Of a stretch of DNA of 64,000 nucleotides, positions 56,543-64,000 are shown one piece after another. Position 1 is the stretch's first letter, and every line of letters begins with the position of its first letter. Origin of the DNA: Mesostigma viride (Eukaryota > Streptophyta > Mesostigmatophyceae > Mesostigmatales > Mesostigmataceae); the NCBI GenBank assembly GCA_009746045.1, contig RPFO01000065.1, positions 3,401,483-3,465,482 of the forward strand, read 5' to 3'. The notes beneath the pieces are model-generated. The model ran no database searches. It was not told where the DNA came from and worked only from the letters and a program-made list of their open reading frames with translations. A program made the translations under genes and the position numbers.

Positions 56543-56713
56543 TTATTTTTTTGGATTTGGTAGCGGATATTTGAAGGTGGGGAGAAGGGGAAGTGCCTGT
56601 CTTACGGGAACTGTCATGGACAAACCAGAATCTGCCATTTCTGGGATGTCAAAAATCAACTTCAACCTGTTAAACGGATTAGCTGTGATGCTAGGGTCTC
56701 GAAAGTAGTCCAT
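56543..56713 (-). CDS. Small hypothetical protein, 56 residues
   Basis: A short complete frame, ATG at 56713 to TAA at 56543, fills the gap between the capsid and adhesin genes. It opens MDYFRDPSITANPFN and ends in a Pro-rich, Lys-terminated tail. A TCTA lies 10 nt upstream and a TATATATA-like run about 20 nt upstream. It has no recognised domain; its position and upstream signals make it a plausible small virion or assembly factor. Confidence 0.5.
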   Translation of the reverse strand: MDYFRDPSITANPFNRLKLIFDIPEMADSGLSMTVPVRQALPLLPTFKYPLPNPKK

Positions 56714-56723
56714 CGTTTGTCAC

Positions 56724-56727
56724 TAGA
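56724..56727 (-). promoter_or_regulatory. TCTA late-promoter-like motif
   Basis: TCTA 10 nt upstream of the 56-residue gene, next to an AAATATATATG run. Confidence 0.4.
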
Positions 56728-56741
56728 CACATATATATTTT

Positions 56742-58045
56742 TTAGAGGTACACGGCTGCCTGCCTGCCTGCAGCGATGTCCATCTTTGATTCGCACTCCG
56801 TGAAGATGTAGGAAATGCAGTCCGTCGCTCCCTTCTCGACTCGCAGCGTGACCACCGATGCCGTGCCACGAAGGTCAAGGCCGCTCATGTACTCTGGACC
56901 GGCACACGGCATATTAAGGTGACACGCCATCGTGAAGTTGTTGTTTAGCCACGTGGTAGGAGTCATGCCCTCCCGGACACAGGACAAGACATTCCCCTGG
57001 TCACCGAACGCGGACAACAGATTGATCCACGCCTCGGTTGCGTTCGTACGGTATCCAGGCGCTAGGTTGGATCCGTTGATGTCGTATTGGTAGGAAGTCA
57101 TACCATCCGCGATGTGATTGAACATCGTATTGCCAGATGCGTTGGTCACGTCCGCGCCGGCAGCAACCTGAATCGCCAGGAGTTTGCTGGCGGACGCGGA
57201 AGACAGCGACGCCTTGATGGCATAGGGAGTGCGAGTCCCGAGCGACTGTTTGGTGGACTGCCACGTCCGCCACTTGAAGGAGAGAGTTCCACCCTCGGCA
57301 AGCCTGGACGAGAAAATCTGGCCCACGATATCTTCTTGGAACCTGTACGTGTCGATGCTAAAGTGGATGTTGCTCAGTTCGAAACCAACCCCCGTTCCTG
57401 CGTCAACGGCCACGACGCACCAGCAGCTGCTTGCGCCACGCTAGGAAGCATCACCCCTCCGTCCATGAGTGTGATTCGGATCTCGATGGGGGGGAAGAGA
57501 CTCAGATCCACGATCCGAGGCTCGCCACTCAGGAATCCCAAAAAGTGGTCAATGACGCCGTCCACTGCGGTGTTTGCCTTCACGTTGTTTGTGAGAGCGC
57601 CAGCCGCATCAGCAATGACGATGTTGTTATTCTTCGACCAACCAGCGGGAGCCTGCGCGAGATTGTACTCGACACCGCCGTGCACCGAGAGCAGCGTATG
57701 GAACAGCTGGGAGTAGTCGTTGATGCTGTCGACGGTCTGACCTCCTGCCAGTACCTCGAGGCGCCTGATGATGGAGGACGTGTACGCGGGGAACTTTGCG
57801 AACCCCGCCGTGGTCGTGGGGGTCCCCGTGAAAAACATTGCGAAGGAGTGCAAGTCCACGAACCCGGACGTGGGGAGGCGGACCGCGACCACAGACCCTT
57901 GTTTGATGCCGTCGCTTGCTGAGAGGGTGCTGAGATGGACTCGTTGAGTCGTGTGCTGACCCAGCGCCTTCACGAGGTATTGCATGGACTTGGGGATAGC
58001 GCGCGAGTACCAGGAATTGTCCGAAGCCATAGATTGTGTATACAT
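56742..58045 (-). CDS. Major capsid protein, PLV type, split by a frameshift
   Basis: Two minus-strand frames of 223 codons each, 57374-58045 and 56742-57413, overlap and together match one capsid protein of about 430 residues. The N-terminal half has the PLV-type opening: a Gly/Gln-rich start, VVAVRLPTSGFVDLHSFAMFF, then FPAYTSSIIRRLEVLAGGQ and a SINDYSQLF helix. The C-terminal half starts with GVGFELSNIHFSIDTY, as in the second jelly roll. The protein forms the capsomers of an icosahedral particle. The break lies between 57377 and about 57440 and is a -1 shift; a run of five C at 57389-57393 is a possible indel site, and programmed frameshifting is a less likely alternative. An alternative start is the ATG at 58030, which overlaps a TCTA. 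An AAATATCTC motif lies upstream of the first ATG. Confidence 0.82.
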
Positions 58046-58060
58046 TCGAATGAGATATTT

Positions 58061-58417
58061 TTACTGAAGAAGCTGGCCGAGTATGGGATTTTTTACCTTC
58101 GCTCCATCAACCCGTCTTTCGAGGTTGGACAAGGCGCTCAGACCAGTGTTTGCGACCGAGTACGCTTTCCCGAGCAGCGTACTCTTCGCGATCATGTTGG
58201 ATGGGATGTGTCCGAGCGCGGAATCGACAATGCCCGCCGCCTGTTTGGCAGCCCGCGCCCCGTCGCCAATTTTTGAGATGACTTCGCCAGCGACGTGCCC
58301 GGCTTTCTTGACAGCTGACACGATGGCCGCCCCGTCGCCGACCCTCTTGATAGCGTTGCCGGCAAACTCTCCCACGCGTCTAGCCACGTTTCCGATTGCT
58401 CCAAAATTAACTTTCAT
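58061..58417 (-). CDS. Small Ala/Gly/Lys-rich virion-type protein, 118 residues
   Basis: I chose the ATG at 58417 over an upstream in-frame ATG because a TCTA lies 15 nt before it and the upstream part overlaps the preceding gene. The protein is amphipathic and repetitive in G-D-G-A and V-x-x-A steps, with evenly spaced Lys/Arg and few aromatics. Its location just upstream of the capsid gene and its composition resemble small membrane-active or core proteins of adenovirus-like viruses (pVI/pX type). I can only call this a suggestion. Confidence 0.5.
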   Translation of the reverse strand: MKVNFGAIGNVARRVGEFAGNAIKRVGDGAAIVSAVKKAGHVAGEVISKIGDGARAAKQAAGIVDSALGHIPSNMIAKSTLLGKAYSVANTGLSALSNLERRVDGAKVKNPILGQLLQ

Positions 58418-59434
58418 CGTCCTCGATAGTACTAGATGGCTGAGAAATAAATCTGGTTTGTGGCTGGACGGTCCTGTCAAGGGCCATATACTTCAAAACG
58501 CTCCCGATCTTCCTCGCCTCTATTCCCATCGCCTTCTGAGGGCTTATGCGGAAGGAGAGCTGAAGAGCCCAATCCGAGTAGACAGTTATAGGAGCGTCGT
58601 CCTCGTCGAGCAGTCGGATCGTGATGTTGCTGGGAGAGTCCTTGAGATGCTGCCACAAAGGGGTCGCTGCCTGCCAAACAATGGGTTCTAAGAACTGCGA
58701 CATGTTGGGACAGACGGCCAAAAGGCCTCCATATCCCGTGCCTGTCGACGATGATATCACGTTTCCTCGAACGATGTCGCTGTATACATACACCATTCTC
58801 AGTCTCCCATTCGTTGCTGGCCGGTTGCTAGCGAGGACACCTGTGAAAGGATATGATCCTTCCATGAGCCCCAACACCCGGCCCGTGGGCTCATCCACCG
58901 CGACAGAGAACTCGTGGCATTTGTCACGGTAAAAGACTAGTCGCCCTGTTGTACGTGACCGAGAACCCAGGATCTACCGCCTTCAAAGTCCTCTATGTTT
59001 TTTCGGTTTTCGATAGTCGTGTACGAGCCGAGCGGCAAGGTCACCTTCGTAGGGGACTCGCTGCCAGACAAACGGACAGTGAAGTATCGGTTTCCTTCGC
59101 TGATGTGAGTCTGTTCAAACGGGATGGTCATGAGGGTAAGCCCGACGTCGTGATAATCGTCAAGGAGCCCCGCCGGGATGTCCCATACCGGATCCACTAG
59201 CGTCCCGCGAGTTCGGTTCTCCGTGCGAAGAGTGAGTGTCAGCGTTTCCTGGATGAACTCTTCATCGGCCACTTCTTCTGACAATAGCTCAGAAGTAATT
59301 TCGTTTGTCCCAAAAACCTTACGACGCCTCCTCAATTTTCGCCGATGCCCTTTTAATGGCGCGCCTTGTCTTCCCTGTGAGTGGCTTCTTCTTACAGTAG
59401 AGCATGGCTGCCTCAATGAACTCTCGTGGGACAT
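58407..59434 (-). CDS. Putative minor capsid (penton-like) protein, split by a frameshift
   Basis: Two frames join: 58937-59434 and 58407 to about 58973. The second frame opens at a stop at 58974-58976 and has no ATG before MEGSYPF, while the first runs straight into a stop at 58937-58939. The shift therefore lies between 58940 and 58973. The joined product would be about 330 residues. The second part contains SNITIRLLDEDDAPITV and DWALQLSFRI, a layout I associate with minor capsid proteins of Polinton-like viruses (a strand, an acidic turn, then a Trp strand). It sits beside the capsid gene, as expected for a penton. The start is uncertain: the basic opening to about residue 40 overlaps the neighbouring small frame. 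Confidence 0.5.
58433..58436 (-). promoter_or_regulatory. TCTA late-promoter-like motif
   Basis: TCTAGTAC 15 nt upstream of the 118-residue gene, within the end of the preceding coding region. Confidence 0.35.
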
Positions 59435-59501
59435 TTGGATGGAGGGTCATCCATTGAGAGATCTCGAGCATCTCGGCGTCAGTGAACAGCGGGCTGCTCA
59501 T
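59319..59501 (-). CDS. Small hypothetical protein, 60 residues
   Basis: A compact helical frame (MSSPLFTDAEMLEISQW...) ends in a basic KKPLTGKTRRAIKR stretch. It overlaps the start of the penton-like gene in another frame and lies directly after the zinc-finger gene. Upstream is AAAAAAATCTCACAG, like the AAATATCTC before the capsid gene. No family is recognised. Confidence 0.45.
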   Translation of the reverse strand: MSSPLFTDAEMLEISQWMTLHPNVPREFIEAAMLYCKKKPLTGKTRRAIKRASAKIEEAS

Positions 59502-59503
59502 GT

Positions 59504-60007
59504 TTACTCTTCTGTGAGATTTTTTTCAGCGCCTTCTTTTGGAATTCCCACGACCGTGTTGTGGACCCTCCTGAGATGCAGCAGGAGGTTTTTTTCGTTT
59601 GCGAACGTGCTCTTACACCCGGGTTGTGGGCATTTCCACCTCGCGCCTCCCACCTGGACTCGTTTCCCGACAGGTACACCCGCAGGCTCCGGGGGTGCCG
59701 CCACTGCTTCATCGACGACAACCGGTTCGGGAGCCGGCGCGACAGGGGCCGGTTGGGCATACGCGGACAATGGGGGGTACGCGACCGGTCTAGAGTTCGC
59801 CATCACTGACGCCATGAGAAGGGCATCCTTGAACCCTCGCGCCTCTGCGACCTTCCCTTTGTTCACCGCTCTTCGGACCGGCGCGCTGTGGATGACAATG
59901 GTGTTGGTCGATGAAGCGGTCACCTGCGACTGGGGTGCGACCTTACGCTTCGGTTTTCCCCTTTTACTTGAAGGACGGCGCCGTGCTGATTTCTGACGCC
60001 TTGCCAT
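59504..60007 (-). CDS. Basic protein with one C2H2 zinc finger, 167 residues
   Basis: Residues about 1-25 are Arg/Lys/Ser-rich (RRQKSARRRPSSKRG). The middle is Pro/Ala/Val-rich and flexible. Residues about 124-150 form a C2H2 finger: CPQPGC, twelve residues, then HLRRVH, a C-x4-C-x12-H-x4-H arrangement. This fits a DNA-binding protein, perhaps packaging-associated or regulatory in the virion. A TCTA lies 15 nt upstream (60023-60026) in an AAAAATCTATG context. Confidence 0.65.
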   Translation of the reverse strand: MARRQKSARRRPSSKRGKPKRKVAPQSQVTASSTNTIVIHSAPVRRAVNKGKVAEARGFKDALLMASVMANSRPVAYPPLSAYAQPAPVAPAPEPVVVDEAVAAPPEPAGVPVGKRVQVGGARWKCPQPGCKSTFANEKNLLLHLRRVHNTVVGIPKEGAEKNLTEE

Positions 60008-60019
60008 TTCTGCATATAA

Positions 60020-61999
60020 TCATAGATTTTTATAACGTCCAAGTGAGGGTCTTGTTAGTCGACACGGCCATTTTTCCAGCGCGCGACTTGCAAAACGCCG
60101 TAGAGAGTCTATGTTTGTTGACGTGTCAGTGGTGATGCGAGGAATCCGCAATGCGATTTCAAACACCCCGTCATCCTCCTCGTATCCTGAAACAACATTC
60201 CAGTTGCTGCCAATTATAACGTTTACCGGCCAGACGGACAGGCCGCTAGCCGTTAAGCGATATGGGTTTGATATGTCGAGAATCGTTGGTGGGTTGTTAT
60301 CAAATGTTAACCTGACAAGGATATTGGTCAACGCGGTCGGAAGAGTTAGTTCCGATTGTGTGGCCGGGTCGTGGAAAGACATCACGGCCACAGGGGCGCC
60401 GTGCCAAAATTGCGGAAGCGGGTAGTCGTATATGGGCTGCCTCAGACCGACCAAAGAATCTGCTTCCAATATCGTGTGCGATATACGCCTAGTTTCTCGG
60501 ACATCTTCATACAGGGCCACGTCCATCCCGTGATTGCCGCCAATTGACGACAGGCTTGAACCATAATAGTAGCTTAGGCTAGAAGCAAATAAAAGCGGGG
60601 TCGGGCCAGATACTGTTGGATCTAATACCTGGAACGTCACGGTCGCCAAATGGATCATACCAGTAACTGGAGGATCAACCAGTGAAATATGATCACAGGT
60701 TATGTCAACGTACGACGAGGATTTTGATATTGTCGTTGTAGAAAAACCGCCAGTCCACGCTTCTCCAACGACTACGCTGATAAGCAACGGATCATTGCTC
60801 AACTTGGTGTTTGAAAATCCAAGTCTTACATAAAACTTCCTTACCGACTGACGAGCTGGTAGAATCCCATATATTTTGGCAGTATATTGGTTCATTTGCA
60901 CGCCGTATTGAACATCGGGACACTTAACAACCGTGCGGATGACACTCTCATTCGTGAGTGTTAGCTCCTTAAACCAAGTATCCGCCACACCCGGTACGGG
61001 TTTTGTGACGCTATATTTGCCAAAAATGCTACAATTCCTCGACGAGGTGGACCTGTGACGCAGCTCCAACACGTCTCCGACGGCTGTGTACGATCCGGAT
61101 GGGTTGTTGGTTTTTAGAGAGTCGAACTCTATGTCTTGTAGGTCATCTTTGATTGGCCAGACATACGCGCCGTGGTACTCTCCGCTCAAGTGGAAGACTG
61201 GTCGGAGGGGCATCGGAATGTACGGGTCAAGAATGTCTGTAGGAGTGGTTGTAAATATACCGGACGAGTTTGAGATTTTAGTCATGTCACTAAGTTCTTG
61301 AGGAGTTGTTTTGGATATATAACGCTCCACCTTCCCATCCGATTTTCTTCGAAATGCCACCCAGTAGCTGTTTTGTTGTCTCCATGATGAGTTTAACGTG
61401 TATCGAACCTTCGACTTCAGATTGTCAAACAGGTCGAGTGCATAGTCACTATGGTGCAGATTGATACCCAGCATACCCCAATGCGTCGTAGCCGCATTTC
61501 TCCAATTCTGATGGGCATCTGTCGTGGCCGGGTGATATTTATTCGTCAAAGACATAGTATTTTCTGCAAACGAGACGAAAGCATCGTTGCTGCCCAAATA
61601 TAGCCGAAAACACAATAGAAATGGGCCGTCGATGAGCTGCTCTGAAAAAACAACACATTTGCTTGGTGCCGGAGTGGCTGTTTTTACAAAAAAGAATTTT
61701 TCGGGAGACCCTTCAAAGTAGTATTTCGAAGCTTCTGCTTGCAGCGTGGTCACGGAGTGGCGCGAGAATGATTCTAGAGAATGGAGCGTCGTAGCGGGGC
61801 CGTCTATCTCCACGGTCTCTCCTGACAGGTTTGGCGAGTCCTTTACGGTTACGATCCTGTATCTGAGTTCTACATCATCGCCTTCGGATGGATTTTGAAA
61901 CGTCGTTGTCTTCAACGTCCCATCCAAGGCCCCTTGAGATACTCCGTTCGCCAACAGATGAAAACCGGTGAGAGGAGGCAACGACTTTCCCCACCCCAC
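60020..61999 (-). CDS. Large beta-rich surface-type coding region, C-terminal part, 659 codons
   Basis: An open frame without an ATG at its start (GTG, and open upstream only to a TAA near 62034-62036). The first internal Met is near residue 150. The sequence is rich in Thr, Ser, Val and aromatic residues in alternating patterns, as in fibre-like or capsid-surface proteins, with no signal peptide and no recognised domain. It starts within 2 nt of the stop of the next frame upstream, and the composition and style continue across. I favour a single long gene with 62001-63337, broken by a frameshift between 62004 and about 62035. Two separate genes is the alternative. Confidence 0.5.
   Translation of the reverse strand: MGWGKSLPPLTGFHLLANGVSQGALDGTLKTTTFQNPSEGDDVELRYRIVTVKDSPNLSGETVEIDGPATTLHSLESFSRHSVTTLQAEASKYYFEGSPEKFFFVKTATPAPSKCVVFSEQLIDGPFLLCFRLYLGSNDAFVSFAENTMSLTNKYHPATTDAHQNWRNAATTHWGMLGINLHHSDYALDLFDNLKSKVRYTLNSSWRQQNSYWVAFRRKSDGKVERYISKTTPQELSDMTKISNSSGIFTTTPTDILDPYIPMPLRPVFHLSGEYHGAYVWPIKDDLQDIEFDSLKTNNPSGSYTAVGDVLELRHRSTSSRNCSIFGKYSVTKPVPGVADTWFKELTLTNESVIRTVVKCPDVQYGVQMNQYTAKIYGILPARQSVRKFYVRLGFSNTKLSNDPLLISVVVGEAWTGGFSTTTISKSSSYVDITCDHISLVDPPVTGMIHLATVTFQVLDPTVSGPTPLLFASSLSYYYGSSLSSIGGNHGMDVALYEDVRETRRISHTILEADSLVGLRQPIYDYPLPQFWHGAPVAVMSFHDPATQSELTLPTALTNILVRLTFDNNPPTILDISNPYRLTASGLSVWPVNVIIGSNWNVVSGYEEDDGVFEIALRIPRITTDTSTNIDSLRRFASRALEKWPCRLTRPSLGRYKNL
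60023..60026 (-). promoter_or_regulatory. TCTA late-promoter-like motif
   Basis: AAAAATCTATGATT upstream of the zinc-finger gene, followed by an A/T-rich run. Confidence 0.4.
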
Positions 62000-62000
62000 A

Positions 62001-62933
62001 TCATGGTGCGTAGACGCCGTTGATCGCGATTTTTACAGGATTTAGATATGAAATGTAGGAACTTGGTGTCCGGATGCCGGAGTGCAGTTGGCTCATTTTT
62101 GAAACGCATACCATCACCCCTCCTTTGTGGGTGGTGTAGGAGGTGAGGGTCGAGTCGTTGTAGACGTCTATCTCGTAGTTCATATACTTGTTACTATCTG
62201 CCGCGACTGGCGCGGTGATTACGGCGTCTTCCCCGCGCAGTCCCCCGTTTTGCGAGAGGGAGACTCCGCCGATGGTCGGAGTGGTCGGCGTGAGCTGGGT
62301 GGAATTCATGTACCACCTGATGGGGAGTTTGCGTTGGTATGCGAAGGGGGTCGTCATCTTTATGCCCTGTTTGAGGGTCGTTCCCTCTACGACCTCCCAA
62401 TTAGCGGTGGTTGGATTGGTGCTCCAGTAGAGTGCGTTCACAGGGTCAATCGGACCCATTCGCCAGTCCGTCAGTGGCGAGTATGTACGCGTGATGGTGA
62501 AGGATCTCCCAGTTAGTGGAAGGCGGCGGTTGTCGTCGCGAATCGTGGCGAAAGACAACAACTCCACGCGGAGAGGGAGGCCGTTAAATCGAGATCCGCC
62601 GAGACCATAGAAAGAGTCGGAAAAGTATGGATATCCTACCTCTCCGTCCACAACGCTCTCCCCCGTGCGCGCCTGGGTCGTGTGGTAGTCGCGATAGGTA
62701 AACTTACAGATTCCACTCGCGTCGCCATTCGTAACGTTGTAGGGCAGCTGGACTCGCACATCCTGGTCATTGATGACGTTGAACGCGTTTTGGTGCGACA
62801 CGGTCGTCCCGTCTTCGAGATGGAGGACGAAATCCCCGTTCAAGTTAGCTATCGACGTTTTGCCTACCCCGTGTTGGTCAAAAAGGTAGTCCAATTGCGC
62901 GCGGGTCAGGACTCTGCCACCAGGGTCTAGCAA
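62001..62933 (-). CDS. Large surface-type coding region, middle part, 310 codons
   Basis: It opens without a supported ATG; the first codon of the open stretch is a TTG-type Leu codon inside LLDPGG. The sequence is Asn/Thr/Tyr-rich, with VGYPYFSDSFYGLGGSRF and WRMGPIDPVNALYW patches of an extended beta structure. Reading upstream in the same frame gives coding-like sequence (STQYHVFDF) to about 62998, overlapping the end of the 136-codon frame, so a frameshift lies between 62930 and about 63000. No family is recognised. Confidence 0.45.
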   Translation of the reverse strand: MLDPGGRVLTRAQLDYLFDQHGVGKTSIANLNGDFVLHLEDGTTVSHQNAFNVINDQDVRVQLPYNVTNGDASGICKFTYRDYHTTQARTGESVVDGEVGYPYFSDSFYGLGGSRFNGLPLRVELLSFATIRDDNRRLPLTGRSFTITRTYSPLTDWRMGPIDPVNALYWSTNPTTANWEVVEGTTLKQGIKMTTPFAYQRKLPIRWYMNSTQLTPTTPTIGGVSLSQNGGLRGEDAVITAPVAADSNKYMNYEIDVYNDSTLTSYTTHKGGVMVCVSKMSQLHSGIRTPSSYISYLNPVKIAINGVYAP

Positions 62934-63337
62934 CGTATCAGGGCTAAAGTCGAAGACGTGGTACTGGGTGCTCCCACTTTCGCCGTAAGGTAAGGTTCAT
63001 TTAGAGTGAGATCGTCGACTAAAGTAGTCCCTGATTTAAAATAGGAATACCCATTCACGACGAGACTGTAAGCAAGTTCCGATGGGTCGCTTGCGGTCTC
63101 GTCGTCGTAATTGTCTCCGAGTCGCACATTTGTCGGCTGGCTCGGGTAGAAAATTTTGAATCCGTCGACAACGAGTGACTCATCGAATGGATGTGAAGTG
63201 CCAAGAAGTAACGTAACGCTAGCTTGAAGCCCATCTATGTCTGTTTCGATGTTAGAAACACGCTCCTCCATTTCAGGGTCGAGCGTTAACCCGGTGGCGA
63301 GATTGGTCGGTCTGCTCAATGTTGTTAGAACGACCAT
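62927..63337 (-). CDS. Large surface-type coding region, N-terminal part, 136 codons
   Basis: It begins at ATG 63337 with a TCTA 12 nt upstream (63350-63353) and an A/T-rich TATATT element. The N terminus has a short coiled coil (EERVSNIETDIDGLQASV), typical of the shaft-base region of trimeric fibres, then SYYD/N-rich beta sequence. The last codons (TSSTLALIRC) look out of frame with the rest. It probably continues into 62001-62989 after a -1 shift. Confidence 0.5.
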   Translation of the reverse strand: MVVLTTLSRPTNLATGLTLDPEMEERVSNIETDIDGLQASVTLLLGTSHPFDESLVVDGFKIFYPSQPTNVRLGDNYDDETASDPSELAYSLVVNGYSYFKSGTTLVDDLTLNEPYLTAKVGAPSTTSSTLALIRC

Positions 63338-63349
63338 TTATTATCTACC

Positions 63350-63353
63350 TAGA
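63350..63353 (-). promoter_or_regulatory. TCTA late-promoter-like motif
   Basis: TATATTCTAGGTAG, 12 nt upstream of ATG 63337. The same intergenic region has TCTA on the plus strand at 63344-63347, 14 nt before the plus-strand ATG at 63362. Confidence 0.45.
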
Positions 63354-63361
63354 ATATAAAC

Positions 63362-63897
63362 ATGGCCTCTGAGGCTTCAGAGACCCCAACGAGCTACCAA
63401 GAGACGAAACCTTCGCCGAGACGCGGGAAGAGCAGGTTGACCTGGTCAAGACAATTCGAAAGGGACAACCGCTGAATGATGAACAGAAAAAAAGCCCTTC
63501 GCGACAAAATGAGGGTTTACCAGCAACGCGCAAAAGCCGAGAGGAGAAGAGACGAAACGAAAGGAAAAAGGAGGCAGAAGATAACGAAACGAAAGGTCCT
63601 TGCAAAGGAATTGGAGATTCAGCGGCAAAGGCTAGTCGAACTCGAGCTGCAAGAAGCCCGCAACAAATCGCGGATTGAACGCCTTCTCGCTGAAGATTCC
63701 GTCGCCTCACACCCCGCCGACACGCCAAAAACCAAGACGGGGTCGAAAGCCCAAGGAGACAGAGCCGGACTCTCCGCCACCCCCGATCAAGACCCGACAG
63801 CTCCCACCTCCAACCACCGCCACCTGTCGCGATGACGCCATACGAGATGCGCATGGCCGCCATCCGCGCGTCTCTCCTTGCTAGTCTGGACGATTAA
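63362..63897 (+). CDS. Divergent coiled-coil, basic protein, split by several frameshifts
   Basis: The plus-strand ATG at 63362 opens MASEASETPTSYQETK. A good coding stretch then moves to another frame (EEQVDLVKTIRKGQPLND), back again at a seven-A run (63487-63493) into a long charged helix (LRDKMRVYQQRAKAERRR ... LEIQRQRLVELELQEA), then into an AT-hook-like frame (PRRGRKPKET), and finally to a third frame ending TPYEMRMAAIRASLL with TAA at 63895-63897. All pieces have coherent composition and no substitution-type stops, so about four indels are likely. The intact length would be about 178 residues. Function unknown; DNA or scaffold binding is a guess. Confidence 0.5.
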
Positions 63898-63898
63898 A

Positions 63899-64000
63899 AT
63901 GTCTTCAGAATGATAATGGCTATCATCGAAGAGCGACGAATTCATTCACTGAGAACAAAGACATCAAGCAACGATACGCCCACAGCGTCCTGCTCCACCG
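63899..64000 (+). CDS. Start of a plus-strand frame, cut by window edge
   Basis: The ATG at 63899-63901 begins MSSE, then a stop follows in frame. A second frame without stops (NGYHRRATNSFTENKDIKQR...) continues to the window end and looks coding. Either an indel follows codon 4 or the ATG at about 63913 is used. Too short to identify. Confidence 0.3.

Larger units (their letters stand above)
53070..64000 (-). mobile_element. Integrated Polinton-like virus (PLV)/virophage-type provirus, partial
   Basis: Dense, mostly minus-strand genes without introns, with a PLV-type major capsid protein, neighbouring small virion-type genes and surface proteins, start close to 53.3 kb and run off the right end of the window. 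The left border is only approximate: composition changes near 53070, after the tandem array. No terminal inverted repeat or target duplication could be identified, because the right end is outside the window. No polymerase, integrase, packaging ATPase or protease is visible. The identity rests on the capsid gene and overall style. Confidence 0.75.

Noticed and set aside
63345..63863. 172-codon minus-strand frame
   Set aside because: It lies antisense to the charged coiled-coil plus-strand coding sequence, which has clearer protein character, and is Ser/Phe/Leu-rich as expected of an antisense frame.

Overview
The window is eukaryotic nuclear DNA, most likely from a green alga (chlorophyte). 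The evidence is two genes split into many short exons with GT-AG introns, a TGTAA polyadenylation-type signal just after one stop codon, a short CCCTAAA-type telomere-like tract, and heavy transposon and satellite load. It is not bacterial: there are no operons and no ribosome-binding sites.

Layout. 1-13.6 kb is repeat-rich: a 257-bp SINE-like insertion with a 10-bp target-site duplication, a TTAA-flanked non-autonomous DNA transposon (3235-4949), and a 10-copy satellite with a 726-735-bp unit (6331-13602). 13.9-15.2 kb holds a decayed LINE remnant. 17.7-24.9 kb (minus strand) is an 11-exon STE20/OSR1-type protein kinase whose catalytic motifs are all present. It is divergently paired, 705 bp apart, with a 15-exon type-B histone acetyltransferase gene (HAT1/HAG2-like, plus strand, 25.6-41.0 kb). 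The HAT1 introns carry a 25-copy 32-bp array, a ~191-copy 8-bp array and a terminal-inverted-repeat element.

41.6-53.0 kb is a nest of mobile elements. A large element with long inverted ends (41.6-50.65 kb) contains two inverted copies of an ORF1-like retroelement gene. One arm is interrupted by a multimeric SINE with an 11-bp target-site duplication, the other by an apparently complete piggyBac transposon (47264-50593; TTAA on both sides; DDD triad present). A second TTAA-flanked element (51078-52776) splits a short tandem array and shares its 0.77-kb core with the element at 3.2-4.9 kb, although their termini differ.

53.07 kb to the window end is part of an integrated virus of the Polinton-like virus (PLV)/virophage type. 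It carries a double-jelly-roll-type major capsid protein gene, a probable minor capsid gene, a small Ala/Gly/Lys-rich virion-type protein, a basic C2H2 zinc-finger protein, an Ig-repeat plus LamG-like adhesin, and a long beta-rich surface-type coding region. Almost everything here is on the minus strand, with a divergent plus-strand gene near the right edge. Replication genes, packaging ATPase and protease are not visible and may lie to the right. Several viral genes are interrupted by frameshifts with no in-frame stop codons on either side of the joins, and most viral gene starts have a TCTA tetranucleotide 5-18 nt upstream, as in the late promoters of CroV and mavirus.

Family assignments come from reading motifs by eye; no database search was run. 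Exon boundaries are inferred from GT/AG sites, reading-frame continuity and family similarity.
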